64,000 bases of DNA from Luteimonas sp. (lineage in GTDB: Bacteria > Pseudomonadota > Gammaproteobacteria > Xanthomonadales > Xanthomonadaceae), in assembly GCA_024707405.1 (NCBI GenBank), contig JANPZU010000005.1, positions 186,001 to 250,000 of the forward strand. The letters are read 5' to 3'. Of this stretch, positions 50,126 through 58,281 are shown piece after piece. Position 1 is the stretch's first letter. Each line of letters begins with the position of its first letter. Made by a program: the position numbers and the translations under genes. Under the pieces are notes generated by a model. The model had not been told where the DNA came from. It saw only the letters and a list, made by a program, of their open reading frames with translations, and did no database searches.

Positions 50126-51394
50126 ATGCCGCGATCCACGACCATCACCTCGAACCTCCGCCTGTGCGCGGCGCTCTGCCTGCTGGCCGGGCAGACGATG
50201 GCGCTCGCGGCACAGGCGCAAACGCCCGGCGATTGCCGACGTGCCTTGCTGGAGCAACTCGGCTGGCGCTTCGACGCGGCGCAGGCGATCCCCGGGCCGC
50301 GCATCGAGCCGGGCAGGCCCTGCGAACGCGCGGATCTGCAGGAAGCCCTCGCGGCGGGCGACCTGCATGTCACGGTGCCGGCGAATGCCGACGGCACTGC
50401 ATTGGGCGATGTCTACGACGCCTTGCTCGAACATCCCGCGACCACCTGTGCCTACGCGTTCCGGCTGGGCGATGCGACGCGGCGTGCGGTCGACCGGCTG
50501 GCGGCCAACACGGGGTATCGTTTTTCAGCGTTGCAGCTGGGATGGATCGGATTCGGGCCGACGGGTTCGCGTCGCGACGGCTGGCGACCGGTGGCGTCCT
50601 TCGGCCGCGGCTACGTTCCGCGCGATGGCAACTGGCGCGCGATCGAGGGGTTCTACCATGGACATGTCCGTGCCGAATGCGGCGTGGGCAGGCAGGTCGC
50701 GCAGTACGCCGCACAGGCGGAACTGTACGGGCCGGACGGCTTCGACGCGGCGTTCGATGCCGACGAGATCGTGATCGGTCGCTGGCGCGTGCTCAACGCG
50801 GGCAACGGCATCCTGCAGGGGGCATCGGCCGGCACCTTCACCCGCGATGGCGATGCGCGCAAGGCGGCCGCGATGGGACGGCAGGCGTTCGCGGGCGTGC
50901 CGGGATTCATCGAACACAGCTTCGCGCGGCACACGCTCGACGACATCAACAACCAGGCGCAGAACTTCGTGGTGTACAAGGTCGATGCAGAGGCGGCGGC
51001 AGCCCTGCGCGAGGCGGGTGGGTTCGCGCACTACAACGCGCTGGCACGAGAACTGTGGGAACTTTCGCGCGGATTTCCTGCCGAACACCGGCATTACTTC
51101 CAGCGATTGCTGGTCGAGCGCGAACCCGCATTGCGTGCCGCGCTCGATCCATCGCAACACGCGACACTCTCGCGCATGGACGCCATCGTGTCCGATCCGT
51201 TCTTCTCGGGCTTCAGGATCTACGTGCACCGGCACGGCGTGCGTCCGGTCGGCGAGCATTTCGTGCGCATGCTCGACCGCAATCCGCGCACGCCTTTCCA
51301 CATCGAATTCGCCCTGCACAACGTGCACACCACGCTCCGCGACAGGTATTTCGCATTCCTGCTGGCCGGGTGCAACGCGGCCGAAGTGGATTGA
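50126..51394 (+). CDS. Large secreted protein of unknown function, possibly transglutaminase-like
   Basis: A 422-residue protein with a signal peptide (LCAALCLLAGQTMALAAQAQ). A segment around Cys185 (VRAECGVGRQVAQYAAQAEL, then YGPDGFDAAFDADEIVIGRW) faintly resembles the catalytic Cys region of spore-type transglutaminase Tgl, and a later segment has QNFVVYKVDAEAAAAL. The likeness is weak and visual only. The rest is alpha/beta with several conserved-looking Trp/Arg-rich loops. A monocistronic gene 27 bp after the diguanylate cyclase. I call it unknown, with this as a hypothesis. Confidence 0.55.
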   Translation: MPRSTTITSNLRLCAALCLLAGQTMALAAQAQTPGDCRRALLEQLGWRFDAAQAIPGPRIEPGRPCERADLQEALAAGDLHVTVPANADGTALGDVYDALLEHPATTCAYAFRLGDATRRAVDRLAANTGYRFSALQLGWIGFGPTGSRRDGWRPVASFGRGYVPRDGNWRAIEGFYHGHVRAECGVGRQVAQYAAQAELYGPDGFDAAFDADEIVIGRWRVLNAGNGILQGASAGTFTRDGDARKAAAMGRQAFAGVPGFIEHSFARHTLDDINNQAQNFVVYKVDAEAAAALREAGGFAHYNALARELWELSRGFPAEHRHYFQRLLVEREPALRAALDPSQHATLSRMDAIVSDPFFSGFRIYVHRHGVRPVGEHFVRMLDRNPRTPFHIEFALHNVHTTLRDRYFAFLLAGCNAAEVD

Positions 51395-51410
51395 GCTGGA
51401 TGAAGGCTCG

Positions 51411-52052
51411 CTACCACGCACCCGGCTGGTGGCGGCCTTCACCCTGGCGTGGCGCGATGCGCAATCCGTGCGGTGTGTGGATGAGCGCAGTGAGATCGAA
51501 TCCGATGGACGCCGCATGCGCGAGGAACTCGTCGCGCATGGCTGGATCGGGAAGCCGTGTCCGTGCGAACAGCCACAGCCTCCTGCGCCCGGGCGTGCCG
51601 ACCAATGACATGGTGTAGTCGGGATCGAGTCGGAGGATCCAGTACTTGCGCGCGCTGAAGGGCAGCCAGCGCAGGCCGGCGCGCAGGAAACTCATCCCGA
51701 GGCGGGCATGGGATGCGTCGCGCGTCCATGCCACTCCTTCCGTGACGCAGATGCCGCCACCCGGCAACACGCATTGTTCGCGCACCTGCAGCCGGTTGCC
51801 GGGCAGGCAGGTGTAATCAGCGATCAGGTCGGTGCAGTCTTCGCCGGGGAAGCGCACCGGCAACCGCGCGATCTCGAACCATCGTCCCGAATAACGCTGC
51901 AGGTCGACCCGTGCAACGGTGGCAAGCGCCCCGGGGAACATCGTTTCCAAGCTCCTGTCATGCAAACTCGGATCTGTGCCGATCCTTGCGATCGGTTCTA
52001 TCAGCATTGCCGTGAAGGCCATGTCCGGCAGGATCCCGGAGGCAGCGGTCAT
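51411..52052 (-). CDS. Lipocalin family protein (Blc-like)
   Basis: A 213-residue protein. The lipocalin signature strand is clear (LQRYSGRWFEIARLPVRF), followed by the expected beta-strand series (DYTCLPGNRLQVREQCV, KYWILRLDPDYTMSLVGTPG) and the family end motif (RLWLFARTRLP). Lipocalins bind hydrophobic ligands. It has no lipobox; the N-terminus may be cytoplasmic or a poor signal. The start at 52052 gives a 4-bp overlap with the MmcQ/YjbR gene upstream (ATGA), so the two are translated together. Confidence 0.85.
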   Translation of the reverse strand: MTAASGILPDMAFTAMLIEPIARIGTDPSLHDRSLETMFPGALATVARVDLQRYSGRWFEIARLPVRFPGEDCTDLIADYTCLPGNRLQVREQCVLPGGGICVTEGVAWTRDASHARLGMSFLRAGLRWLPFSARKYWILRLDPDYTMSLVGTPGRRRLWLFARTRLPDPAMRDEFLAHAASIGFDLTALIHTPHGLRIAPRQGEGRHQPGAW

Positions 52053-52411
52053 TCGGCTCCCGTCAAGGCGGCGCGCTGCCGCTTGCCCAGGGCGGACAAG
52101 GCGCGTTTGTGGCCCCAGCGCACCAGCGCGCGCAGTTCGTCCTCGGGGAAGGCGCGGACGTCGACGATGGTCACCCAGTGGTAGCGGGCCAGCCAGCGCG
52201 CGGGCTTCACGCCCGGCATGTCGGTCAGTTCAAGGAAGCGGCCCGGCGGCGCCTTGAAGGTGAACCGCCAGCGTTCCGGTTCACTGGTCTTGAAGTGGGC
52301 GAAGCGCTTGCCGCCCACGGCATAGACCAGGATGTTGGCCGGTTCGCCGTGCAGCGTGGACTCCGCGCCCGGGAGCGCGGCGCAGTACGCCTGCAACTGC
52401 ACGCGATCCAT
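52049..52411 (-). CDS. MmcQ/YjbR family DNA-binding-like protein
   Basis: A 120-residue protein of the YjbR/CyaY-like double-wing fold. KRFAHFKTSEPERWRFTFKA, RYHWVTIVDVRAF and the C-terminal LVRWGHKRALSAL match MmcQ/YjbR, a family found widely but of unproven function. The gene sits 3 bp after apt and overlaps the lipocalin gene by 4 bp. This is a three-gene minus-strand operon. Confidence 0.85.
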   Translation of the reverse strand: MDRVQLQAYCAALPGAESTLHGEPANILVYAVGGKRFAHFKTSEPERWRFTFKAPPGRFLELTDMPGVKPARWLARYHWVTIVDVRAFPEDELRALVRWGHKRALSALGKRQRAALTGAE

Positions 52412-52413
52412 GT

Positions 52414-52932
52414 TCAGGCCGCGAGTGCGGCATGCAGTGGCGAGGCATCCGGCCAGCGGCTGCGACCGTCGAGCGCGCCGAGTTCGACGAGCACGCTGGC
52501 GCCGAGTACATCCATGCCCTGCCTGCGCGCGAGGCGTGCCGCGGCCGCGAGCGTGCCGCCGGTGGCGAGCACGTCGTCGACGATCACCACGGGCGCGCCT
52601 CGCGGCAACGCGTCGGCGTGGATCTCGATGCGGTCATGGCCGTATTCCAGTGCGTAGTCCTCGCCCAGCGTGCGTGCCGGCAGCTTGCCCGGCTTGCGGA
52701 TCGGCACGAAGCCGCAGCCCAGCGACCGCGCCATCGCGGCGCCGAAGATGAAGCCGCGCGATTCGATCCCCACCACGGCGTGCAGCGGCAGGCTGCGCCA
52801 GGGCGCGGCCATGGCGTCCACGGCGGCGGCGAAGGCGGCCGCATCGGACAGTAACGGCGTGATGTCCTTGAACATGATGCCCGGCCTGGGATAGTCGGGG
52901 ATGTCGCGGATCAGTCGTGGCCAATCGGGCAT
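52414..52932 (-). CDS. apt: Adenine phosphoribosyltransferase
   Basis: A 172-residue purine-salvage enzyme (adenine + PRPP to AMP). The PRPP-binding motif [17 protein letters not shown], the adenine-pocket [17 protein letters not shown] and [12 protein letters not shown] with [12 protein letters not shown] are all diagnostic. ATG 52932 is preferred ([18 protein letters not shown]); a longer frame begins at 52974. It is first in the operon with yjbR and lipocalin genes. Divergent from a DUF4920 gene, 103 bp apart. Confidence 0.95.
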   Translation of the reverse strand: MPDWPRLIRDIPDYPRPGIMFKDITPLLSDAAAFAAAVDAMAAPWRSLPLHAVVGIESRGFIFGAAMARSLGCGFVPIRKPGKLPARTLGEDYALEYGHDRIEIHADALPRGAPVVIVDDVLATGGTLAAAARLARRQGMDVLGASVLVELGALDGRSRWPDASPLHAALAA

Positions 52933-53035
52933 GCGGGGTTCCTGGTGGGCTTGGGCCGACGATGCTAACGCCATCGCGCCGCGATCCGTTGCGCGCTATC
53001 TTTGCCGCCTCGCCTACACCCGCCAGGGAACCACC

Positions 53036-53461
53036 ATGCGCCTGATCGCCGCCATCGTCCTGTCCACCCTGTCCGCCATCGCGCTTGCCGGCGACGCGGT
53101 GCCCTATGGCAAGCCGTTCCCGGCAGGGGAGAGCGTGCCGGTGTCCGAAGCGCTCGCCGATTTCGACGGCCACGCGGGCGTCGCGCAGCGTTTCAGCGGC
53201 CGCATCACCGAGGTCTGCCAGACCAAGGGTTGCTGGCTGATGCTCGAGGACAACGGCCAGGCGGCGCGCGTGATGTTCGGCAAGCACGATTTCTTCATCC
53301 CCAAGGACACCACGGGGACGGCGATCGTGCATGGCGTGCTGGAGCGCAAGGAGCTCACGCCCGAGCAGGTCGAGCATTTCACCGGCGACAGCGGCAACGG
53401 CACGCAGGCTGCCGCCGTGGAGTACCGCATCGTTGCCGATGGCGTGCTGATCACTTCCTGA
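53036..53461 (+). CDS. DUF4920 secreted protein
   Basis: A 141-residue protein with a signal peptide (LIAAIVLSTLSAIALAGDA). A beta-barrel of OB/BOF type follows (AQRFSGRITEVCQTKGCWLM, then LEDNGQAARVMFGKHDFFIP), with a Cys pair VCQTKGC that is typical of DUF4920 proteins. Function unknown. GGGAACCACC precedes the ATG. The next gene begins 26 bp later in the same direction. Confidence 0.78.
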   Translation: MRLIAAIVLSTLSAIALAGDAVPYGKPFPAGESVPVSEALADFDGHAGVAQRFSGRITEVCQTKGCWLMLEDNGQAARVMFGKHDFFIPKDTTGTAIVHGVLERKELTPEQVEHFTGDSGNGTQAAAVEYRIVADGVLITS

Positions 53462-53486
53462 CGCGACCGCCAGGGCCGAAGGCCGC

Positions 53487-54275
53487 GTGAGCGCGATGCC
53501 GCGTCGCGCCGCCATTGCATTCGTCGCCTTGCTGGCGACGGCCATCGTGCCGCTGCCCGCCGATGCGCGTACCGTGTACCGGTGCGTGCGCGACGGCACC
53601 GTCAGCCTGTCCACCGCGCCGGAACCCGGCTCGAAGTGCGAAGCGCACGAGATCGACGACAACGCGGTGCAGACGCCCAACCTGTGGGGTGCGATGGGCG
53701 TGTTCAGCGGCACGCTCTACGAGCGCGAGCAGGACGGCCAACTGGTCTATGGCACGCGCAACCTGCCCGGTTCGCGCGTGTACCTGCGCTTCACCGTGGA
53801 GACGCCGCCGGGCGAGCCTGCGCACGAAGGCTTGGGCAACCTCGGTGCGCCGCGGCTCGATCCGCATGCGGCGGAGTTTCGCGCGGCGGCCAAGGCGAGT
53901 GGCGTGGAGGATGCGTGGTTGCGAGCGATCGCGCATGCCGAAAGTGCGTTCGATGCCGATGCGGTATCGGACAAGGGCGCGAAAGGGGTGATGCAGTTGA
54001 TGCCGGACGTGATCGCCGATTACGGCGTGGTCGATCCCTTCGATCCGGGGCAATCGATCCGGGCCGGTGCACGGCACCTGCGTGCATTGCTGCGCCGCTA
54101 CGATGGCGACCGCACGCTCGTGCTTGCCGCCTACAACGCGGGCATCGGCGCGGTCGCGCGCCATGGCGGCGTGCCGCCTTACCGCGAAACGCAGGAATAC
54201 ATCGCCAAGGTGCAGGCGCTGCATGCGCGCTATCGCGAAGCGATGGGGATCCGGCCGGAGCGGCCGGCGCAGTGA
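53487..54275 (+). CDS. Secreted lytic transglycosylase with SLT domain
   Basis: A 262-residue protein with a signal peptide (IAFVALLATAIVPLPADA). A first domain has a paired Cys (YRCVRDGTVSLS and GSKCEAHEID) of the DUF4124 kind. The SLT domain (residues about 125-255) has catalytic Glu152 (LRAIAHAESAFDADAVSDKG), GAKGVMQLMP and VLAAYNAGIGAVARHGGVPP. It cleaves peptidoglycan glycan strands. GTG 53487 has GAAGG just upstream; ATG 53496 is also possible. It is convergent to the sugar dehydrogenase with a shared terminator. Confidence 0.88.
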   Translation: MSAMPRRAAIAFVALLATAIVPLPADARTVYRCVRDGTVSLSTAPEPGSKCEAHEIDDNAVQTPNLWGAMGVFSGTLYEREQDGQLVYGTRNLPGSRVYLRFTVETPPGEPAHEGLGNLGAPRLDPHAAEFRAAAKASGVEDAWLRAIAHAESAFDADAVSDKGAKGVMQLMPDVIADYGVVDPFDPGQSIRAGARHLRALLRRYDGDRTLVLAAYNAGIGAVARHGGVPPYRETQEYIAKVQALHARYREAMGIRPERPAQ

Positions 54276-54325
54276 TGGCCGCTGGCAGGCACGGTAATCG
54301 GACAATCAACGTCGATGAAAAACAA

Positions 54326-54354
54326 AGGCCCGGCACCATGGCGGTACCGGGCCT
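54326..54354. terminator. Bidirectional terminator-like hairpin between convergent genes
   Basis: AGGCCCGG...CCGGGCCT with an internal ACC/GGT extension. It is centred in the 103-bp gap between the SLT gene and the convergent dehydrogenase gene. The plus-strand side lacks a T-run, and the minus-strand side is followed by TTTGTTTTT. Confidence 0.65.
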
Positions 54355-54378
54355 CGTGGTTCGTCGCCTGCGTGGCGA

Positions 54379-55563
54379 TCAGCCCTTGGGCGTCAGCATG
54401 AGCAGGCGACCGCCCTTGCCGTCTTCGAGCACGTAGATCGCGCCATCCGGGCCTTGCCGCACGGCGCGGATGCGCGCACCCATCGGGTAGCGCTCGGCTT
54501 CCCAGGCGCGGTCGCCGTCGAACTCGACCCGCACCAACGCCTGCGACGACAGGCCGCCGATGAACGCGTCGCCGCGCCAGTCGTGGAACAGGTCGCCGGT
54601 GTAGAACTCCATGCTCGACGGTGAGATCACCGGCGTCCAGGTGATGACGGGCGCGGCGAACTCGGGACGCGTGGAATGATCGGGGATCGGGCGTCCATCG
54701 TAATGTTCGCCGTTGGAGACGATGGGATAACCGTAGTTCTCGCCGCGCACGACCTTGTTGAGTTCGTCGCCGTTCTTCGGGCCCATCTCGTTGTTCCATA
54801 GCTGGCCCTGCGGATCGAACGCGATGCCCAGCGGATTGCGATGGCCCAGCGACCATACCTGCGACGCGATCTCGCCCTGTCCGGCGAACGGATTGTCCGC
54901 GGGCACGGTGCCGTCGTCGTTCAGGCGCAGGATCTTGCCCATGTTCGAGGTCATGTCCTGCGCCGGATCGAACTTCTGCCGGTCGCCCGAAGAGATCCAC
55001 AGCATGCCGTCGTCGCCGAACAGGATGCGATGCGCGTAGTGGCCGCGACCGGTCACCTTGGGCATCTGCCGCCAGATGACCTCGACGTTCTCCAGCGTGC
55101 CGCCGCCGTTGCCGTCGAAGACGAGCTTGGCGCGCGCGACGGCCGCACCGGCGGTGTCGCCGTCGCCGGCTTCGGCATAGCTGAGGTAGACGAGGCCGTT
55201 GTCGGCGAATTGCGGATGCGGCACCACGTCGCCGAAGCCGCCCTGTCCGCCGTACACCACGTCGGGCACACCGGTGATTTCGCCCACGGCGTGGGTCGCG
55301 AAGTCGTACAGGCGCAGCTTGCCGCGCTTCTCGCTGACCAGCAGCCGGTCGTCGGGCAGGAACGACATCGCCCACGGTTCGTCGAAGGTGGCGATGGCCT
55401 TGGCCGAGAACGGATTGGCTGCATCGGTCGCCACTTCTTCAGGCGTGATGGCCGCAGCGGAAGCGGTCGCGCTGGCGTTGCGATCCGTGCCGGTGCAGGC
55501 GGTGGTGAACAGGGCGAGCGCCAGTGCGGCGCAAAGGGGCAGGGGCAGGGTGTTGCGGGGCAT
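54379..55563 (-). CDS. PQQ-dependent sugar (aldose) dehydrogenase-like lipoprotein
   Basis: A 394-residue protein with a lipobox (LALALFTTAC). The six-bladed propeller of the GSDH/sorbosone dehydrogenase family is readable: EPWAMSFLPDDRLLVSEKRG, GLVYLSYAE, GHYAHRILFGDDGMLWISSG, GHRNPLGIAFDPQGQLWNNE, MGPKNGDELN, GENYGYP and AVRQGPDGAIYVLEDG. Such enzymes oxidise aldoses in the periplasm with PQQ. Pyrroloquinoline synthesis genes are not in the window. AGGAGG stands just before ATG 55563. Confidence 0.9.
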   Translation of the reverse strand: MPRNTLPLPLCAALALALFTTACTGTDRNASATASAAAITPEEVATDAANPFSAKAIATFDEPWAMSFLPDDRLLVSEKRGKLRLYDFATHAVGEITGVPDVVYGGQGGFGDVVPHPQFADNGLVYLSYAEAGDGDTAGAAVARAKLVFDGNGGGTLENVEVIWRQMPKVTGRGHYAHRILFGDDGMLWISSGDRQKFDPAQDMTSNMGKILRLNDDGTVPADNPFAGQGEIASQVWSLGHRNPLGIAFDPQGQLWNNEMGPKNGDELNKVVRGENYGYPIVSNGEHYDGRPIPDHSTRPEFAAPVITWTPVISPSSMEFYTGDLFHDWRGDAFIGGLSSQALVRVEFDGDRAWEAERYPMGARIRAVRQGPDGAIYVLEDGKGGRLLMLTPKG

Positions 55564-55986
55564 GTGTCCTCCTGGGCGGTGCCGTGGGCCGGGATGCGTG
55601 TGCAACGGGCATGATACGTGGGTCGCGGCATGCATGCGGGATCGCGTCGCCGGCGGGCAACTGCGCGTGCAATGCGCGTTGCATCACGCTTCGTTGTCCA
55701 TCGCAAGATCGCATGCATGGCGCGATGTCGTGAAGATTGCGTTGGCGTTCAGCGCCGCATGCACGTCATCGCGCGCAGGCGTTTTGCAGAAAAAGCCGGG
55801 AAATCGGCTTGTCTCGGGCATATCCGGGGGCCTCATGCAGACGTGGCGGCGACAGGCGCGATCCACGCCAACAGAGGTTTAACGATTTGCACGCAGCGAT
55901 CTTTACATCGAAGCGGGCAGGGTGGCGGCGTGCGGAAAACATCCCGATACATCCCGCGCACTTTTTCCAACCTTGGAGACGACACC
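55564..55986. other. 423-bp intergenic region
   Basis: No gene was recognised in this gap; short ORFs here lack codon bias and family motifs. The only candidate signal is a promoter-like TTAACG (55879-55884), 17-bp spacer, TTTACA (55902-55907) about 80 bp upstream of the EF-hand gene. Several GCAT-rich repeats (GCATGC) lie around 55630-55720. Confidence 0.4.
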
Positions 55987-56355
55987 ATGAAGAATGCACG
56001 CAAGCCCCTCGCCGGTCTGATCGCCCTGGGCGCCGCGCTCGCCCTCCCCGTGGCCTTCGCGCAGGATGCCCAGACGCAGGATCCGACCGAAGCGCACGAC
56101 CCGACTTCGCAGCACGCGACGCCGCAGCCGGCACCGGAAGCCGCTTCGCAGCCGCTGACCTGGGCTGACGTCGACGCCGACGGCGACGGCAAGTTGAGCA
56201 AGGACGAAGCCGCGCGCGTTCCCACGCTGGCACAGGTGTTCGATGACGCCGACGCCGACAACGACGGCCTGCTGACGCAGGAGGAATACCAGGCCTACGT
56301 TGCGCAGAACGATTCCACGGCCCCGTCGCCGACCGAGGGTGGTGGCGACGATTGA
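55987..56355 (+). CDS. Secreted EF-hand calcium-binding protein
   Basis: A 122-residue protein with a signal peptide (GLIALGAALALPVAFAQ) and a Thr/Gln/His-rich linker. Two EF-hand loops follow: DVDADGDGKLSKDE and DADADNDGLLTQEE, with the DxDxDG calcium ligands and terminal Glu intact. The C-terminus is acidic and Gly-rich. Likely a periplasmic Ca2+ buffer or sensor. GGAGACGACACC precedes the ATG. A hairpin (56373-56398) and terminator (56497-56522) follow. Confidence 0.88.
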   Translation: MKNARKPLAGLIALGAALALPVAFAQDAQTQDPTEAHDPTSQHATPQPAPEAASQPLTWADVDADGDGKLSKDEAARVPTLAQVFDDADADNDGLLTQEEYQAYVAQNDSTAPSPTEGGGDD

Positions 56356-56372
56356 TCGCCGCGTCCTGCCAT

Positions 56373-56398
56373 GGTTGCAACGCAGTGGCGTTGCAACC
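56373..56398. repeat. Perfect 11-bp inverted repeat
   Basis: GGTTGCAACGC-AGTG-GCGTTGCAACC, 18 bp after the EF-hand stop. It has no T-tail, so it may be an mRNA 3' stabiliser or an operator rather than an intrinsic terminator. Confidence 0.6.
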
Positions 56399-56496
56399 GG
56401 GCGACAGTGACTGAACAAGACAAGTGACAAGGGAACGGATCCCTCAAACCGAATCGGTGCCTCTGGCCCTGCAGCGCAGGGTCTCTCCGGTGGATT

Positions 56497-56522
56497 GGCG
56501 GCCTTCGGGCCGCCATTCTTTT
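56497..56522 (+). terminator. Rho-independent terminator upstream of the HAD gene
   Basis: GGCGGCC-TTCG-GGCCGCC followed by ATTCTTTT. Stable stem with UUCG loop, ending the EF-hand transcript 24 bp before the next ATG. Confidence 0.8.
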
Positions 56523-56546
56523 GCCGGGTTCGGCCATACTTGGGCG

Positions 56547-57269
56547 ATGGCGGATATCCGGATGGTCGGCTTCGATGCCGACGACACCTTGTGGCGGAGC
56601 GAGGATTACTTCCACGCAGCACAGGACGAATTCGAACGCATCGTCGGTGGCTACGTCGACCTTGCCGATGCGCGCGTGCGCGAGCGGCTGTATGCCGTGG
56701 AGAAAGGCAACATCGCCTTCTTCGGCTATGGCGTGAAGGGCATGGCGCTGTCGATGGTCGAAGCGGCGGTGCAGATCACCGGGGAACGCATCGCCGCGCG
56801 CGACCTGCATCGCATCGTCGGGATCGCCAAGGAGATGCTGCAGCATCCGGTTGAACTGCTGCCGGGTATCCGCGATGCGGTCGAAGCGATCGCGTGCGAA
56901 CACGAGATCGTGCTCATCACCAAGGGCGACCTGTTCCACCAGGAAGCCAAGGTGCGCGACTGCGGCATGGCCCACCTGTTCCGCCGCATCGAGATCGTCA
57001 GCGAGAAGGACGATGCCACCTACGTGCGGCTGTTCGACGAGTTCGGCGTCGTGCCGCGCCAGTTCACGATGATCGGCAACTCGCTGCGCTCCGACATCGC
57101 CCCGGTGCTGCGGCTCGGCGGTTGGGGCATCCACATGCCCTACCACCTGACCTGGGCGCACGAGGCCGAGGCCGACATCCCCGCGGGCAGCGAGCGTTTG
57201 CAGGTCGTCTCGTCCCCGGCGGAGCTGCCGGCGGCGCTGTGCAGGATCGTGGAGTCGGCCATCGGCTGA
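56547..57269 (+). CDS. HAD-superfamily hydrolase
   Basis: A 240-residue protein. Motif I is GFDADDTLWRSE (nucleophile Asp10, acid Asp12), motif II Thr in IVLITKGD, motif III Lys (VSEKDD) and motif IV GNSLRSDIAPVL. An alpha-helical cap (20-95) is present. The closing Trp-rich segment GGWGIHMPYHLTWAHEAEAD is shared with a group of uncharacterised HAD enzymes. Substrate unknown. It is distinct from the HAD gene at 25570. The start is just downstream of the terminator at 56497. Confidence 0.87.
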   Translation: MADIRMVGFDADDTLWRSEDYFHAAQDEFERIVGGYVDLADARVRERLYAVEKGNIAFFGYGVKGMALSMVEAAVQITGERIAARDLHRIVGIAKEMLQHPVELLPGIRDAVEAIACEHEIVLITKGDLFHQEAKVRDCGMAHLFRRIEIVSEKDDATYVRLFDEFGVVPRQFTMIGNSLRSDIAPVLRLGGWGIHMPYHLTWAHEAEADIPAGSERLQVVSSPAELPAALCRIVESAIG

Positions 57270-57314
57270 CGTGCCCGCGTTGGGTCGGCTTTCGATCTCC
57301 GGCACAATCACGCC

Positions 57315-57755
57315 ATGCTCCGGCAGCGCCGCCACCTCCACTTCGTCTGCCTTGCCATCGCGGTTTGCCTGCTGGCCGGCTGCGGCGTGCGTGATGAAGA
57401 GCCGTTGCCGCCGGCGTTTGCGCATGCGGACGGGCCGCTGGCCTGGCAGGGCGTGCGTCGATGCGTCGATTGCGATGCCGTCGAATCGCAACTGATCCTG
57501 TCGTGGGCCGGTGGCGACCGGCGCTACCAGTGGATCGACACGTATTTTTCCGCTGGCGAGGCGATGCCGTTCGGGATCGAAGGCACATGGCGACATGAAG
57601 GCAGTTTGATCATGCTCGAAGACGAAGCGGGTGCGTGGCATGCCTTGCGCCTGCTCGATGACGGCAGACTGCAACCGCGAGATGTGTCCGGTCGCGGTGT
57701 CGGCGGTGGCGAGGCGGACATGCTGGTGCCGATGGGGGGTGTCGATGTCGATTAG
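57315..57755 (+). CDS. NlpE-like lipoprotein
   Basis: A 146-residue lipoprotein with lipobox LLAGC. WQGVRRCVDCDAVESQLILS carries the CxxC of NlpE N-domains (in E. coli GVLPCADC-x-G-x-E-x-x-L). The rest reads as the NlpE beta-barrel (FGIEGTWRHEGSLIMLEDEA). NlpE senses lipoprotein-trafficking and surface contact and activates Cpx, but the copper link here is only by homology. The 3' end overlaps the next ORF by 11 bp. Confidence 0.75.
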   Translation: MLRQRRHLHFVCLAIAVCLLAGCGVRDEEPLPPAFAHADGPLAWQGVRRCVDCDAVESQLILSWAGGDRRYQWIDTYFSAGEAMPFGIEGTWRHEGSLIMLEDEAGAWHALRLLDDGRLQPRDVSGRGVGGGEADMLVPMGGVDVD

Positions 57756-58242
57756 GCGAACACGGTGGATGCGGCTCTGGCTGGCGTTGGCAATGTCCTT
57801 CTCCCTCGGGGCGGCGTTCGCGCAGACGACAGACGAAGCGGCCTGGAAGCCACGCACCGGCGATGCCTGGGTCGATGCCGCACTCCTGGACACCAATGCC
57901 TACGCGGGCAGGCATCGCGATGCTTTCGTCGATGAACTGGCGCGCTACCAGTCGGCGCCACGTGCGCTGGTCGAGGAGGCGCTTGCAGGAGGTGCGATGC
58001 CCGGCGATGTGTACTTCGCCTGTGCGATGGCGCAGGCGCTGGGTCGACCGTGCCGTGAACTGCTCGATGCCATGGCCGCCGATCCCGAAGCCGGATGGGA
58101 AGGCGTGTTGCGCGACCTGGATGCCGGGCATGCGCCCGATGCACTTGGCCGGGTCAAGCGCGGCATCGTGGAAAGCTACGCGCGCTGGGCGCGTCCGATC
58201 CAGCCCGATGCCGTGCCAAGGCGCCAGACTTCCGGTCGTTGA
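57745..58242 (+). CDS. Secreted protein of unknown function
   Basis: A 165-residue protein with a signal peptide (WLALAMSFSLGAAFAQ). The body is helical (WVDAALLDTNAYAGRHRDAF, then EALAGGAMPGDVYFACAMAQ and LGRPCRELLDAMAADPEAGW), with two Cys. No motif recognised. The start at ATG 57745 overlaps the NlpE-like gene, so the two may be co-translated. Downstream dusA has its own promoter-like TACAAT. Confidence 0.68.
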   Translation: MSIRRTRWMRLWLALAMSFSLGAAFAQTTDEAAWKPRTGDAWVDAALLDTNAYAGRHRDAFVDELARYQSAPRALVEEALAGGAMPGDVYFACAMAQALGRPCRELLDAMAADPEAGWEGVLRDLDAGHAPDALGRVKRGIVESYARWARPIQPDAVPRRQTSGR

Positions 58243-58269
58243 GGTCGCGGCCCGCTCCGGCCGGGTCGG

Positions 58270-58275
58270 TACAAT
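58270..58275 (+). promoter_or_regulatory. Candidate -10 element for dusA
   Basis: TACAAT lies 6 bp before the ATG of dusA, with no Shine-Dalgarno between. If used, transcription would begin near the start codon, giving a leaderless mRNA. No clear -35 is recognised. Confidence 0.4.
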
Positions 58276-58281
58276 ATCGCC

